From Raffaelea ambrosiae (Eukaryota; Ascomycota; Sordariomycetes; Ophiostomatales; Ophiostomataceae): a stretch of DNA of 64,000 nt. The DNA lies in assembly GCA_002778195.1 (NCBI GenBank), contig PCDI01000017.1, positions 498,872 through 562,871 of the forward strand. Reading direction: 5' to 3'. Position numbers and translations under genes: made by a program. Position 1 is the first letter of the stretch. Each line of letters starts with the position of its first letter. Below, one piece after another: positions 33,235 to 45,316 of this stretch. The notes under the pieces are model-generated. The model was not told where the DNA came from and made no database searches. It worked only from the letters and a program-made list of their open reading frames with translations.

Positions 33235-36050
33235 AGAGGATGGGAGAATTTTGCATAGAGAGAGAGAGAGAGAGAGAGACGGAAGTATAATAACGAAGAG
33301 ACGGCATGCTTGCTTTCTATAGGGACTATGGTTACAAGGCGCAGACAGGTTGGGTTGAAGATACACCACATCCTTTTTTTTTCTTTTTCTTATGGATTGC
33401 CTGATATATGAGCATTTTGAGGGAGGCATGACTCGACTTGGAGGAATAGAAGAGAGAAGCGTTGGAGACGTTGAGGCGCTCAGCAAAAAAAAAAAAAATT
33501 TACTGCAGGCAATATGAATAGCAATACAAATGCGGTTCAATTTTCAAAGCTAGCTTTTTATAAAACAAAGATCAACGAAACATGTGCCGACCACTAGGCC
33601 AAGGCTGTGCTTTCAAGGTTCGTTCAGAAACCATATATAATGGAAAACGTTTAGTCGTCATGAAATAATTCAGGGCTTGACTCTATGTTTGTGAATCATC
33701 ATTGGAACCTTTCGCACAAACAAGAAAAAAAGAAAGAAAATAAAGGGACAAAAATGGGAGGAAAAAAAACCCCAGACCGGACGAGCCCCCAAGATCAAGC
33801 ATGCATGGAAACAGGATCCTTCGACCAGAAACATCCAGCCGTGAAAAGAAAGAGAAGAGTCGCGGGAGACAAAAAAAAAAGATCAACATCTCGCAAGAGA
33901 ATGCTCCTTTCAGAGTGTTCGACGTCTCCTGTCCTCCCCTTCTTCCCAGACAGGGCCACAGAAGAAGTTGACGATCCGGCTGTGTTTCCAACCTCGTCTT
34001 TGCAGAGAGGATTTTTGGGTGTTGAAGCTCCCTCGCTCCAAGAATAAGCCCCATCGAGTAACTCGACCAGCAGCATTTCTGCCATCCGGCGAGCAATCGC
34101 ATTCCTTTTCCTGTTCGGACGAAATACTCTCCCAGACCCGAGACACCAAGTGCCGTCGCTCTCCGCTCTTCCTCTTATGCACGCCAGACCCCTCCTGTCT
34201 CCCTCGTTCATCACCTTCCTCATTCCCCTCCCCAATGAGACGGATCACTCGATCTCCTCCCTCCTCCAGCCACACTCAGCTCCGACCCCATCCCACTCCC
34301 CCAACCCTCATCCGCTCCTCCCCTGCTTGCATCTCCCCATTCTCTTCGTCGTCAGACTGCCGGTTCCTCCTCTCAACCACGGCGATAGCGTACCCGAGCC
34401 GTCCGAGATGTCGCCCCAAGCCCAGGACCCCCCCCATTGCCCCCCCGCCTCTCCAAGCCGTATGCCCTCCATCGTCACCCACCGGTCCAGAAGCTTCCGA
34501 CAAACAGAAGCAGACAGCGAAAAGAGTGTATCATTCTCAGCTGCATCCCAGCCAGGCTCCCCGCTCCCACCCACCCACAAAGACAACCAGACAGCGGACT
34601 CGTATCTTCGTCCATAGGTGGTGCCTAGCTGCCCGAGCAGATGAAGGGAAGCGAAGAGGGAAAGGCCAGAACGAGCATAAAACAACAAACCCCAAAGTTC
34701 CACTGATGCCAAGCCTGTGTTGCCATCCACCCCCTTCCCAGCAAACTAGAAGAGCATTTACAAGGATTGAACGAAAGGAAAGGGAATCAGCAGCAAAGGA
34801 ACTCCCTCATGGACCCAAAGGAAAAGTGCCGTATTGAGATCGGGATGGCGAGAAAGAACAGAGAATGAGTTTGGTATAAGAAAACAAGGACAAGAGAAGA
34901 CGATAAGAGAAGAGGTGCAAACGCGAGAAGAAAGTCAACAGAAGAGAGGCAGTGAAAGAGATCGCCAGAGACCGATCTCCTCGCCAGACGGGTCAGATCA
35001 AGAAAAAGGGAAAACTGAGACAAAACAAGAAAGGAATATAAGCGAAACAAGATGAGAAAAGAAACAAAAAAAAAACGGTTTGGCGTCCCATGTGGGTGGA
35101 GATGAGCCGCAGTTGTCGTTACGACGGCGCGTTTCCGCATCGTACCTCTTTTGACCCTCTGACGAAGGCAAAAGAAAAGTACTGTCCGGGGACTTTCTCC
35201 CAAAGCTAGTTATGTTTTTCGAGACGAGCACAGAAGTGCCCGTCTCCGTTTGGAGCTTCGAAGGCGATTTGGTCGGGCGAGGGAACTTGAAGAAAAAAGA
35301 AGAGAAGGAGAGAAGAGGAGAAAGAATTTCAAAAGCATAAAAAATCATTTTATCACACCAAAAAATTAAAGTGGGGTAGCGTTCTGCCATGGGCGGTGAG
35401 CGCATTTGGGTGAACCTTGTATGGTTATGTAATCAGGAAATCGTCACCAAAAAAAAAAACAGGCACCAAGGCAGAGACGAGCCAACTTTGCTGCCTCGCA
35501 GGCAAACATAGGCAGCAGAAAGTAGGAGGAAAAACAGTAAAGTGTAACTAGACGGCCAGTAAAAGTTGAATGTCACAATCAAAGTTGACAACTGACAACA
35601 AGAGAGCAAAAGAGAAAGAAATGGACGTGAGATGTCGAGTCTGGACTTGTACCTGCTATTACTGGGTGACTGGCTGTAGCTCCTGAAACAGTATACTGGC
35701 GTCTCGACGCGCTAAAAATTTAAATAAATAAAAAACTAAAAAAAAAAAAAGGCGAGGCAACCTCAACGACTACAGCTGTTAGCTCGAACCTCCTTGGCTT
35801 CTCTCCCCACGACTTTGCGCCCTTCCACCTTCGTTGCCGCCTCCCTCCTGCCCACGGCGACACAGCGAGAAAACTCACCTCTTCTTTTGTTCCCTTATTT
35901 TCTAGCTTACTGCTCTCTTGGCCGTTTCGAAGGCCCTGAGGTGCTTTCCGAAGACGAGAGGAGGAGCCCAAGCGTTTCGAGCTCCTCTCGAACCTCCCGA
36001 ACCTCACCCAACCTCGACTCTTCTTCTCCTTGCCTCGCTCCTCACGCACA
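33235..36050. other. 2.8 kb spacer
   Basis: No supportable gene. It includes a GA microsatellite at 33257-33279, several A-runs, and a C/T-rich block at 33900-34650 that keeps a 289-codon frame open without protein-like features. CT-rich leader DNA (35880-36050) precedes the Gle2 ATG. Confidence 0.5.
33257..33279. repeat. GA dinucleotide microsatellite in a 3' flank
   Basis: About eleven GA units, 20 bp after the stop codon at 33234. Confidence 0.9.
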
Positions 36051-37289
36051 ATGTCTGGCCTTTTCGGCGCGGCAGCCTCGGCGACGCCCAACTCGGTGGG
36101 CGACCTGTCCAAGGACAAGACGGTGCCGAACCCGCCCGAGGACGGCATTTCCGAGATTTCGTTCAACCCGAACCGCGATGACCAAAAGGACTTTATGGCG
36201 GTGTCGAGCTGGGACAAGAAGGTGCGCGTGTACGAGGTCAACATCAACACGTACCAGTCCGAGGGCCGGCTCATGTACGAGCACAACGCGCCCGTCTTCA
36301 GCGTCAACTTTGCCAAGGACTGCAAGCGCGTCGTCTCGGCCGGCGCCGACAACCAGGCGCGCCTCTGCGACCTGACGACGGGCAAGAACGAGATTGTCGC
36401 GCAGCACGACCAGCCCATCCGCAAGGTCAAGTTCTTTGACGTTGACGGCAGCGGCGGCAACCAGATGATCGTCACGGGCTCGTGGGACAAGACGATCAAG
36501 TACTGGGACCTGCGCACGCCGCAGCCCGTCGCCACCGTGTCCTGCCAGGAGCGCGTCTACACCATGGACGTCCGCGACAACCTGCTCGTCGTCGGCACCG
36601 CCGACCGCTACATCAACGTCATCAATCTCAAGGAGCCCACCAAGCTCTACAAGACGCTCCAGAGCCCGCTCAAGTGGCAGACGCGCGTCGTCAGCTGCTT
36701 CAACGACGCTGCTGGGTTTGCTATTGGAGGAATCGAAGGCCGCTGTGCCATTCAGTACGTGGAGGACAAAGATTCGAGGTATGTGCATGGCGCTCTGTGC
36801 ATGGCGCTCTACTGTGGTTTTCATTTCTGTGGTTTTCATTTCTGGGGTTCCATTTCTGGGTTTTCTTTTTTTCTGTTTTTCTGTGTTCTTCGTCTCTCTC
36901 GTTTGGTTGTTCCGTTTTTCTAACCTCTCAGCTCCAACTTCTCCTTCCGGTGCCATCGTGACGCACCGCAGAACAACGTCACAAATGTTCACGCGGTCAA
37001 CGACATCTCGTTCCACCCGATCCACGGCACCTGCTCGACGGCCGGCTCGGACGGCACATTCCACTTCTGGGACCTGACAGCCAAGCACCGGCTCAAGGGC
37101 TACCCGAATGTTGGCGGCAGCATCACGGCGGCGCAATTCAACCGCAACGGTGCCTGCTTTGCCTACGCAGTCTCCTACGACTGGTCCAAGGGCTACCAGG
37201 GCAACAACCCGCAGTACCCGAACAAGTTGATGCTCCACCCGGTTGCCGACGACGAGTGTAAGCCGCGGCCCTCGGTGAAGAAGCGGTAG
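36051..37289 (+). CDS. gle2: Rae1/Gle2 WD40 mRNA-export factor
   Basis: Exon 1 is 36051-36778 and exon 2 is 36932-37289. The intron has a GTATGT donor, a CTAAC branch site and a CAG acceptor. The product is 361 residues, the usual size for this family. Successive WD40 blades are visible: SWDKKVRVYEV, GADNQARLCDL, TGSWDKTIKYWDLRTPQ and AGSDGTFHFWDL. The Gle2/Rae1 hallmarks are the opening SGLFG, the DGISEISFNP block, the phrase GGIEGRCAIQYVEDK, and the SNFSFRCHRD segment that spans the splice. The protein binds the GLEBS motif of a nucleoporin at the nuclear pore and acts in mRNA export, and in spindle-checkpoint functions in some organisms. The C-terminus KPRPSVKKR is basic, as in relatives. 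Confidence 0.95.
36779..36931 (+). repeat. Tandem duplications inside the gle2 intron
   Basis: Near the donor a 14-bp unit (GTGCATGGCGCTCT) occurs twice in tandem. It is followed by two copies of a 15-bp GTGGTTTTCATTTCT unit and degenerate partial copies. The intron has apparently grown by local duplication. Confidence 0.85.
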
Positions 37290-38590
37290 ACGAAACTGTG
37301 AAAGGGGAAAAAAAGGCCTCGATCGATGGAAGGAGGCGAAAGAATTGCCACAGATGTACAAGAACGACGACGACGACAACAAACACACCATACCAGACCA
37401 GACCAAACAACGATCTGGTGACCTCTACTATATACGAGAAGGACAGCCGAAATCTACGATCGGCTTTCAAGCAATCGCTTGGCTGTGGTGGCCTTGCGGA
37501 TGGAAGAACAAGCTTTCTTGCTTTTTTTTTGCAGATGGGATGGATAGGCATGGAACAACACTGGTCTGTTCCTGGGAGAGATGCTGCAGACAAAGAACCG
37601 AACGTCTGATATTGTGGAGGAAGCATAACGGAAGAGGAGAGGGGGCAAAATCATTTGACAGTGGGAATGATTGGATTACTATGTATGGGAGGACACGGGC
37701 TATAACTGGGTCTTTTTTTTTTGTTATTTTCATCGACATGTATCCGTAGTGTTCCTGCCTTTTTTTTACTTTATCTTGTCATGCACGTATGTAGTCCAAA
37801 TATACCAAAGTCTTTTTGGACGGACCAAACGATATGCCGTGCCACACACAGAGAGGTGTACTCGTACAGATGGCATCCATCCGAATCCAATCAGATCTGC
37901 CGTGCCGAAACGACACGGCAAGGAGTGTCCCAGGAACAAGAATAAGGAGGAGGGGGTCTGGGCAAATCGGACTGGGAAGAAAGGCTATGCGCTAATGTTG
38001 CAGGGTAGCTTGAAGCTTTGCTGAACGTGGGGCCGCTGGGGCAGATAGTTTGGTTAGGAATGAGGGGCAGGGAAAGCGCCGCGAGTGCGCCTGCCACGAG
38101 GTAGGCGAGACGGTTCAGAGAACAAAGGAAGCCCCGTTGCACACAGGAGACGTCATAAAAGAACCCCAAGGGGCCATTCTCCCGAAAAGGGCAAAGGAAG
38201 AAATGCCGCGCATGATGCATGGCCCGTGTAGAACAGAGAGAAAAGAGAACATGTGCTGGCCGGGTGGCGTTTCCACATGTCTTTTTTTTTTTTTGATTTG
38301 ATTTTTGCCTGGTCTGCTATCAGTCCAGCTCATTTAACTGCCAGCTCTCCTGTCCCTAAAGTGTTGGGCCCTCAATATTAATACCAGGGAGAGAAGGTCT
38401 TGTTCCCCATATTAACTTGCTAACTGTCTCAACAAACTCGCAATACAAAGAAGGGCAGGTCGCAAACGTCCAACCACACACACCCGCAGAGCAGCCCAAC
38501 CCACGAAAAAGAGACAACCACATCTGCTCTGCCACCCTGCGGACAAATCTGCATACACACCGCCACAGTCTTCAGCCCTTCCCTCCGTCA
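37290..38590. other. 1.3 kb spacer
   Basis: Contains the 3' region of gle2, short T-runs near 37710-37770 and 38281-38294, and the ect1 promoter, where an A/C-rich leader precedes the ATG at 38591. No gene is seen. Confidence 0.55.
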
Positions 38591-40276
38591 ATGGCCTCTA
38601 CAGACCCCGAGCTGCCCCCGGGCGACCCCGCTCCCGAGCTCCTGGATGGCCGCCTCTGGGTCGACGGCTGCTTCGACTTTTTCCACCACGGTGAGTTCTT
38701 CCCTTTTGTGTGTGTGTGTGTGTGCTTCCCAGTCATGCTCTCCTGCTGACTCTCTCCTCCTCCCCAGGCCATGCTGGCGCCATCGTCCAGGCCCGCCAGC
38801 TCGGCGATGAGCTCTACGTCGGCGTCCACTCCGACGAGGCCATTCTCGAGAACAAGGGTCCGACCGTCATGGACCTGAAAGAAAGGTATTGTTTTCTGTC
38901 CTCGCCTCTCTCGTTTTCTTTCTGTCCTCGTTTCACTCGCTTGTGTTCTTTCTGTCCTCGCTTCGCTCGTTTTTGTTCTCCCGTCTGGAGCTTTCCCCAT
39001 CTTCACTCGCTGCGCTCCGCTTGCTCGCTTGCTCGCTTGCTCACTCGCTCGTACTGACCTGTCCTCTCAGACTCTCCGCTGTGGACGCCTGCCGCTGGGT
39101 CACCCGCTCCGTCCCCAACGCCCCCTACGTCACCCAGCTCGACTGGATCTCCCACTACGGCTGCCGCTACGTCGTCCACGGCGACGACATCACCTCTGAC
39201 GGCTCCGGCGAGGACTGCTACCGCTTCGTCAAGGCCGCCGGCCGCTTCAAGGTCGTCAAGCGCACCCCCAGCATCTCCACCACCGACCTCGTCGGCCGCA
39301 TGCTCCTCTGCACCAAGACACACTTTATCCGCTCCCTCGAGGCTGTCCTCGCCGGCGAAGAGGGTCTGCCCGGCACCGGCGCCGAAGAGCGCCAGGTCGC
39401 CAGCGCCGCCATGAACGAGCGCATTCGGCTGTATGCCACCGACGAGACGGCCAAGAACCCGGGCGCCGATGTGTGGTTTTGGAAGGGAGCGGGGACGACC
39501 TCTTCCCCTGCTGCGCATGCTTCGCAGGCCACCCAGCTCGTCGCCGGCAAAGGCCCCCAGATCGGCCAGCGTGTCGTCTACGTCGACGGCGGCTTCGACC
39601 TCTTCTCCAGCGGCCACATCGCGTTCCTCCAGCTGGTGTGCGCGGCCGAAGAGGCCCGCGCCCGCGCCGACGGCTGGTACGCGCCCGAGGCCGTGGCCGA
39701 GCGCCGCGGCAAAAAGGCCGGCGACTACCCGCCCTGCTTCGTCGTCGCCGGCGTCCACGACGACGAGGTCATCAATGCCTGGAAGGGCGTCAACTACCCC
39801 ATCATGAACATTTACGAGCGCGGCCTGTGTGTGCTCCAATGCCGTGTACGTTTTAATTTTTTTCTTTTCTTTTTTCGGTCCTCCCTTTGGTCGTCTTGGG
39901 TCCTTCTCTCCTCTAACAATTCAAGTATATCAATGCCGTCGTCTTTGGCGCTCCGTTCGCGCCCACCCGCGATTACCTTGCCGCCCTCCCTTGGGGCGTC
40001 CCCGACGCCGTCTACCACGGCCCCACCGCCTTCATGCCGCTCACCTACGACCCGTACTCCGACCCCAAGGCCATGGGCATCTACGAGGAGATCGGCCCTC
40101 ACGAGTTCGCCGAAGTCAATGCCGGCACCATTGTGTCCCGCATCCTCGAGAGCCGTGACCGTTACGAGGCCCGCCAGCGCGCCAAGGGCGAAAAGTCCAA
40201 CGTGGAAGAGGCGCACAAGCGGCGGGAGCAGATGGAGGAGGAGCAGCGGCAAAAGGAGGCAGAGCGGGGAAACTAG
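38591..40276 (+). CDS. ect1: CTP:phosphoethanolamine cytidylyltransferase (EC 2.7.7.14)
   Basis: Four exons: 38591-38690, 38768-38885, 39071-39845 and 39926-40276. All junctions keep frame, and the product is 447 residues. It makes CDP-ethanolamine from CTP and phosphoethanolamine, the rate-limiting step of the Kennedy route to phosphatidylethanolamine. Two nucleotidyltransferase domains are present, as in eukaryotic Pcyt2/Ect1. The first has VDGCFDFFHHGH with a perfect HxGH motif (H32-H35) and KRTPSISTTD. The second has VDGGFDLFSSGH, where the first His is replaced (H255 is the remaining one), the usual degenerate copy. The block PIMNIYERGLCVLQCRYINA is completed by the third splice. The C-terminus is a charged helix. 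There is no membrane segment, so it is cytosolic or peripheral. Confidence 0.95.
38886..39070 (+). repeat. Tandem repeats inside ect1 intron 2
   Basis: About three diverged ~28-bp units share a TTTCTGTCCTCG core. They are followed by several GCTTGCTC units. This 185-nt intron is two to three times longer than the others in the gene. Confidence 0.8.
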
Positions 40277-42459
40277 TTGAACAATCATGGGAGAGAGTAG
40301 GAGGGGGGAAGTAGACTGGTCTGGAGTCTTGGGAGTTTCTTGTTCAGGAAAATAAAAAGGGCGTTTATTATGTACGTTTTTTTACATTTATTTCACGAGA
40401 TAGGAACCAAGGGGGGTCTTCAACAGATCCGGGACTGAAGACCACCACATATATGCGAGCACGACACAAAAAGGGAATGCAAAATACCACGATCAACATG
40501 GAAGACGAACGGTTCTGTTTCTTACGAATGGAGTGGCGGGTTATGCTCTCTTCGCCGGGGGAGGCTGCAATGGGCAGTAAACACAGCCGTTTGAACGCCG
40601 TCACTCTACGTCACAGTGACCTTCTTCCGCGTATGCTGTCAAACGGCTCTGCGTCTCTCTCTCCCTCACACACACTCTCTCTCTTTCCTTCTATTTTTCC
40701 TGCTGGCAACGCCCACCCCCATGACGCAAAATGCGCCTGCCCTTGTCTTCCTAGTATTATCTCTCTCCCCTTTGCTGTCTCTCTGTTCTTTTTGTTACTG
40801 GTTGTCTTTGCCTTCGGATTTCGGGCGTAGGTGGCGTCCAGTTGCGGCTACTGTCGGCCACTTTCGGTTTAATCAAGAGCTTCTGCTTGTGTCACCCGCA
40901 TCGGCGCTATCACTGCGAACACAAACAAAGAAGAAAAAAGGAAGGAAAAAAAAACCCTCCCATTCCCCCTGCTCTTGCTGCTGTGATTGGCATTCTTGTG
41001 GTAGCCATTGGACAACAACAATGTGCTCGAGCCGTGCATCTGCAGATGACTCCCACGATCTGCCGCCCCCCGGTTTCGGCGCTGAAAGGTGTGATTGACG
41101 CCGGACTGCTGGGAGTTCCGTGTGGCATACACCGCACAGTCTTGCCCATTTTTAGCATAAGTGGTGTCAAGCAAATTATCGATCTCTTGGCCCTTTGTAG
41201 CTCACACGAGATCGCAAGGAGGAACCAGGAACACCAGTAGTTTCGGAGTACTCGCACGGAGCGGGGAGGGAGCGGGCCTCGCCCACTGTTCTGGCAGCGC
41301 CGTGTTTCGCCACTGTCTTCTTCCCTGCAGATCACCACAAGGTCCCCCCCAACCTTCTAACAAGGCACGTTCGTGCACATCGACGGCGACCTTTTTGGGA
41401 AGACGCAAAAGCCCGACCCAAGCGGGCTCCATGGCAGGGCTCTGCCGCACATCCGCTCTGGGGCGCAGGAGACCATGCATATTGGACGCACATATTGGAC
41501 ACAAACAATGTTACTTAGTAGCGAGATGCACCTTTCCCGGTTTGCCTTATCAAGCTCTAGCGTAAGCTATCTCTCGGCCACACTGTGACGTTAACACCTA
41601 TTCACGCATGTTAACGCCATGGACCACATGTCCGTACCGGCGTTGTACGGCGGCCTTGACCATGCAGCCAAGCAGAGCGCCCTTTGGACGACAGCGAGGG
41701 GGGGAAAAGGGCAGAAACGAGAAACACCCCCTGGAGCCTCCCGACTGGATGCTCTACATGCGATTGGCCAATTGAGCCGTGGCTATCCCGACCAGGCGTT
41801 TTGGGGGAACTTGTTGATAGCTTGCCACGTAAAAAGGTCTTGTAAAACTGGAAGGAACGACCGTCTTAGCTCCCCTGGAGTAGGAGAGTAGTTTCTCGAA
41901 AAGTAGCTGCTCGTAATACTTGTCGTTGTGCATGGGTACAAGGCCTGTCTCGATTTGCCTCTGAAGACAAGGGAGACCTAAGAAAAATCTTTTTTTTTTT
42001 TTTCAACCGCCTCCCCCGGCCTAGCAACCGTTCCTCCCTTTCGAGATCCCGCGTTCCTGTGCTGCAGCAACGTCCTGCAGCGCACGTTTAGCCCCAGTCG
42101 ACCTGTGCAACACCACCACCACTCGATTTTTTTCTTGGCCTTGTCCGGACCCAGCTTGCCGTCCCCGGTCCCTTGCTTTCTTTCCTCTTTCGTTCTGAGT
42201 CACGACACACCTTTTCAGCTATAAGAAAGGGAACACCCTGCACACCTTGGCACACCTCTCGAAGGAGCCCCCCCTCCTCTTCTTCTTCTTCCCCTTCTTC
42301 TTCTCCTTTTTACTTTTTGGTTGCAGCCTTCATCCTCTCGCCTGGGTTTTTTTGCAACTGCCACTGACTTGTCTCGGCCAGTCTCTTTCCATCTCTTCTC
42401 AACACCACAACACACAACAAGTTTTTTGTTTCTTTCCCTTTTCCAACAAACTCTTCACA
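40277..42459. other. 2.2 kb spacer upstream of the aminotransferase
   Basis: No supportable gene. A T-run lies at 41989-42003. A GCN4/CPC-1-type heptamer at 42196 and a strongly CT-rich leader (42240-42450) precede the ATG. Confidence 0.55.
42196..42202 (+). promoter_or_regulatory. Candidate GCN4/CPC-1 site upstream of BCAT
   Basis: TGAGTCA, the reverse complement of the consensus TGACTCA, lies 258 bp before the ATG of the branched-chain aminotransferase. Amino-acid biosynthetic genes are standard targets of this cross-pathway-control factor. A 7-bp match alone is weak. Confidence 0.45.
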
Positions 42460-43781
42460 ATGGCTGCCCAGACCTTTGGCGAGCAGGACCTGCCGGCCAA
42501 CGGCAATGCCAACGGCGCTAACGGTGCCAACGGCGCTGCCATCCAGGCGCTCGACGCCTCCAAGCTGACCTACACCCTCACGGACAGCCCCCGCCCCGTG
42601 CCCAAGGACAACGTCGAGGCCTGCTCCGGCAAGGAGACCATCTGCACCGACCACATGATCACCGTCGCCTGGGACGCCGCGACTGGCTGGGCCGCCCCCG
42701 AGCTCAAGCCCTATGGGCCCTTCACCATCATGCCCACCGCCTCCGTGCTGCACTACGCCACCGAGTGCTTCGAGGGCCTCAAGGCCTACCGCGGCGACGA
42801 CGGCAAGCTGCGTCTGTTCCGCCCGGACTGCAACGCCCGCCGCATGCTCATGTCCGCCTCGCGCATCTCGCTGCCGGCCTTTGCGCCCGAGGAGCTCGAG
42901 AAGCTGATCGTGGCCCTCCTGGCCGTCGACGGCGAGCGCTGGCTGCCGGCGTCGTGGCCCGCCGCAGGCGCCGGCTCGTACCTGTACCTCCGCCCGACGC
43001 TGATCGGCACGCAGCCGCAGCTGGGCGTCCAGGCCCCGCGCCAGGCCCTGCTCTACATCCTGGCCACCTACCTGCCCAAGCTCGACGAGCCGCAGGGCGG
43101 CATGCGTCTGGCCACGAACCCGGCCGACACGGTGCGCGCCTGGGCGGGCGGCTTCGGCTACGCCAAGGTGGGCGCCAACTACGGGCCCAGCCTGGTCGCC
43201 ACCAACGAGGCCCGCGGCCGCGGCTTCCACCAGATCCTGTGGCTCTACGGCGCCGAGAACTACTGCACCGAGGCCGGCGCCAGCAACTTTTTCTTGCTGT
43301 GGCAGCCCCAGGCGGCCGGCGCCCTGCCGCAGCTCATCACCGCCCCGCTCGACGACCGCCTGATCCTGGACGGCGTGACGCGCCGCAGCATTCTCGAGCT
43401 GGCGCGGGAGCGGCTGGCCGGCAAGGTCGAGGTGGTGGAGCGCAAGTACAGCATCGACGAGGTGCTGGAGGCGCACAAGGAGGGCCGTCTGCTGGAGGCC
43501 TTTGCGGCCGGCACTGCAGTAAGTTTCATCCCGGTTTTTTTTTTTTTTTTTCTCGTTTCCCATTGATGCATACTAAACCTCTTCCCCAGTACTTTGTCAC
43601 CCCCGTGTCCCTGGTCAACCACCGCGACCAGGACATCAACATCCCCATGTCCACCCCCAAGGGCGGTGAGTACACGCTGGCCCTGAAGAACTGGGTCAGC
43701 GAGATCATGTACGGCAAGGTGGACCACGCATGGGGCGTGGTCATCCCCGAGAAGCAGGACAAGGTGAGAAAGGCAGAGTAA
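42460..43781 (+). CDS. Branched-chain amino-acid aminotransferase (EC 2.6.1.42)
   Basis: Exon 1 is 42460-43518 and exon 2 is 43590-43781, joined across a 71-nt intron (GTAAGT donor, ACTAAA branch, CCCAG acceptor). The product is 416 residues. It is a PLP fold-type IV enzyme that interconverts Leu, Ile and Val with their 2-oxo acids. Landmarks are SVLHYATECFEGLKAYRG, LYLRPTLIGT, the PLP-lysine block GGFGYAKVGANYG (K236), ENYCTEAGASNFF, LDGVTRRSILELAR and, after the splice, YFVTPVSLV. The N-terminus has Asn/Gly/Ala repeats in place of a clear mitochondrial presequence, so a cytosolic isozyme is likely. The frame stays open upstream to 42247 only through translated pyrimidine-rich leader. A GTGAGA near the end (43764) could be another donor, so the extreme C-terminus is less certain. 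Confidence 0.93.
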
Positions 43782-44241
43782 GAAGACGAAAGAAGAAAAC
43801 CCATAAGCAACAGCCAAAAAGTCAACCGGGTATAGACAAAAAAGAAAACGGGGTTCTTTGTCAGTCGTGTACCGCGCATCGTTTCTATCGTTTTTGTCCT
43901 TTTCATCTTTTGTGGAGTTTGGCATTTGGGCGTTTGGTCATGACCTGTCTAAAAAAAAGTAGATAGAAATGAATGATATCAGATTTAAAAAAAAAAGAGA
44001 GAAAAAAGGAAAAGGGAAAAACGCAAAACGCAAAACGCAAAACGCAAAACGCAAAACCATATTTCATGAGAAACAACACATGATATCCATACGTTCGACT
44101 GGAAACAGAAAAAAACTCCGAAATACTACGCCAGCATCTTGTGCTACTACATCCTGTCCCACTACGTCAGATACTCGTACGTCCCTCCGACCCTCTGTCG
44201 CACATTTCACATATGAACCAATAACTCCGTCATCTCCATTT
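43782..44241. other. Convergent 3' spacer
   Basis: This 460 bp region lies between two converging genes. It is A-rich and holds the 7-bp tandem repeat at 44021-44055. Confidence 0.6.
44021..44055. repeat. Five tandem 7-bp units
   Basis: The unit ACGCAAA is repeated five times without change, in the spacer between two convergent genes. Confidence 0.95.
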
Positions 44242-45316
44242 TTAGTCATACTTGGACTGCCTCGCCAGCATGCTCTGCGCCAGCTTGCACTCCTCTGCAA
44301 GGATGAGTTTCCGGAACGACTGGCAAACATCTGTTAGTGCTTGACACGGGTTTTTTTTTTTTGTCTTGGTCATCGGACGCAGCATTTACCTTTTCATTCT
44401 CTTTCATGTCCCGCATGGCCTCGGCAGCAGCTGCATCCAACTCCTTTTCTGCGTCTTGAAGAATGGCGTCACAGCTGTTGGCCCCGGTATCGCCCTTCCT
44501 AGCAGTTATCGTTCCTTTGTCGTCTCCAAAAAGGGCCTCCAGAGCGGCTGTCACTTCGGTTTGTGCCTGGTCCCATTCCTTCCAGAGCCGTCCAAGCTCG
44601 TCTTCCAGTGTGGCCGCCGCTGCGCGCATGTTGGCCACCCGGTCCACGATCCGCTCCTCTCGCTCCACGGGCCTTTCCTTCTCTTTGCCTTTGTCGTCGA
44701 TTGCCGTCGCCGCACGCGTCTGGATCTTGACAGTCCACTCGGCCGGCGGTCTGCTGTACATGGCCTGCTTGCTGGCCAACGTAGCCAGAAACGCGTTTTC
44801 TTCCTGCTCCATGCTGGTGAGCTGCTTTTCCAGCGCCCCCTCGACCTCGTTCAGCCGCTCCATCGCTCCCCTGTGCAAGTCTCTTGCCCGGTTCGAATAG
44901 CTCTCTGGGACGGCAGTTAGAGAAACTCTTGTGAGACACGCGACAGGCAAATGACCAGGGAGGAACACACGTTGCAATTCTTTTATGCCTGGCTGGCTGC
45001 CATCCTGGGGCCGGGGCTGGGCCTTTAGTGTGACTGGGCCTTCATTTGGCGATGCACCACCACGTAGAGCACTTTTTCCACTGCTGTCCAACGATGTCAA
45101 GGGTGGCTTGCGAATCGAGTCAAAAAAGGCTGCTGCCGGGTCTTGGACTGGAGGCGGCGGTTGGTCGCGCTTGTGGGCGGTGGGCGGTGGTGTGAGGTCA
45201 AGTTCTGCCATTAGTCTACTCTTTTTTTCTCCTCCTTTCGTATCTGGTTCTTGTCCCTCAGACAGGACTGTCGTGAGCCGCTTTTCGAAGACTTCCGACC
45301 AGTCTGTAGCCGCCAT
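44242..45316 (-). CDS. Coiled-coil protein of unknown function
   Basis: Exons on the minus strand: 45316-44971, 44904-44390 and 44319-44242. Intron 1 (66 nt, a stopless multiple of three) has a GTGTGT donor, a CTAAC branch site and a CCCAG acceptor. Intron 2 has a GTAAAT donor, an ACTAAC branch site and a GCCAG acceptor. Splicing removes a Cys/Pro-rich artefact and produces the tail FRKLILAEECKLAQSMLARQ, ending in SKYD. The product is 312 residues. The N-terminus (MAATDWSEVFEKRLTTVLSE) and a Pro-rich linker lead into long charged helices (about 130-310), likely coiled coil. I recognise no family; a structural subunit of a complex is the natural guess. It shares a 1.2 kb divergent spacer with the sedolisin gene. 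Confidence 0.75.

Noticed and set aside
33968..34837. A 289-codon Ser/Pro-rich frame
   Set aside because: It follows a C/T-rich tract where stops are rare. Three other frames there are equally open and none is protein-like.
42247..42459. Upstream extension of the aminotransferase frame
   Set aside because: Phe/Leu/Ser-rich translation of a pyrimidine-rich leader. The ATG at 42460 begins the conserved protein.
44021..44055. Tandem units considered as a CRISPR or telomere-like array
   Set aside because: The units are 7 bp, directly adjacent and lack spacers. They do not match the TTAGGG-type telomere repeat and occur only five times.
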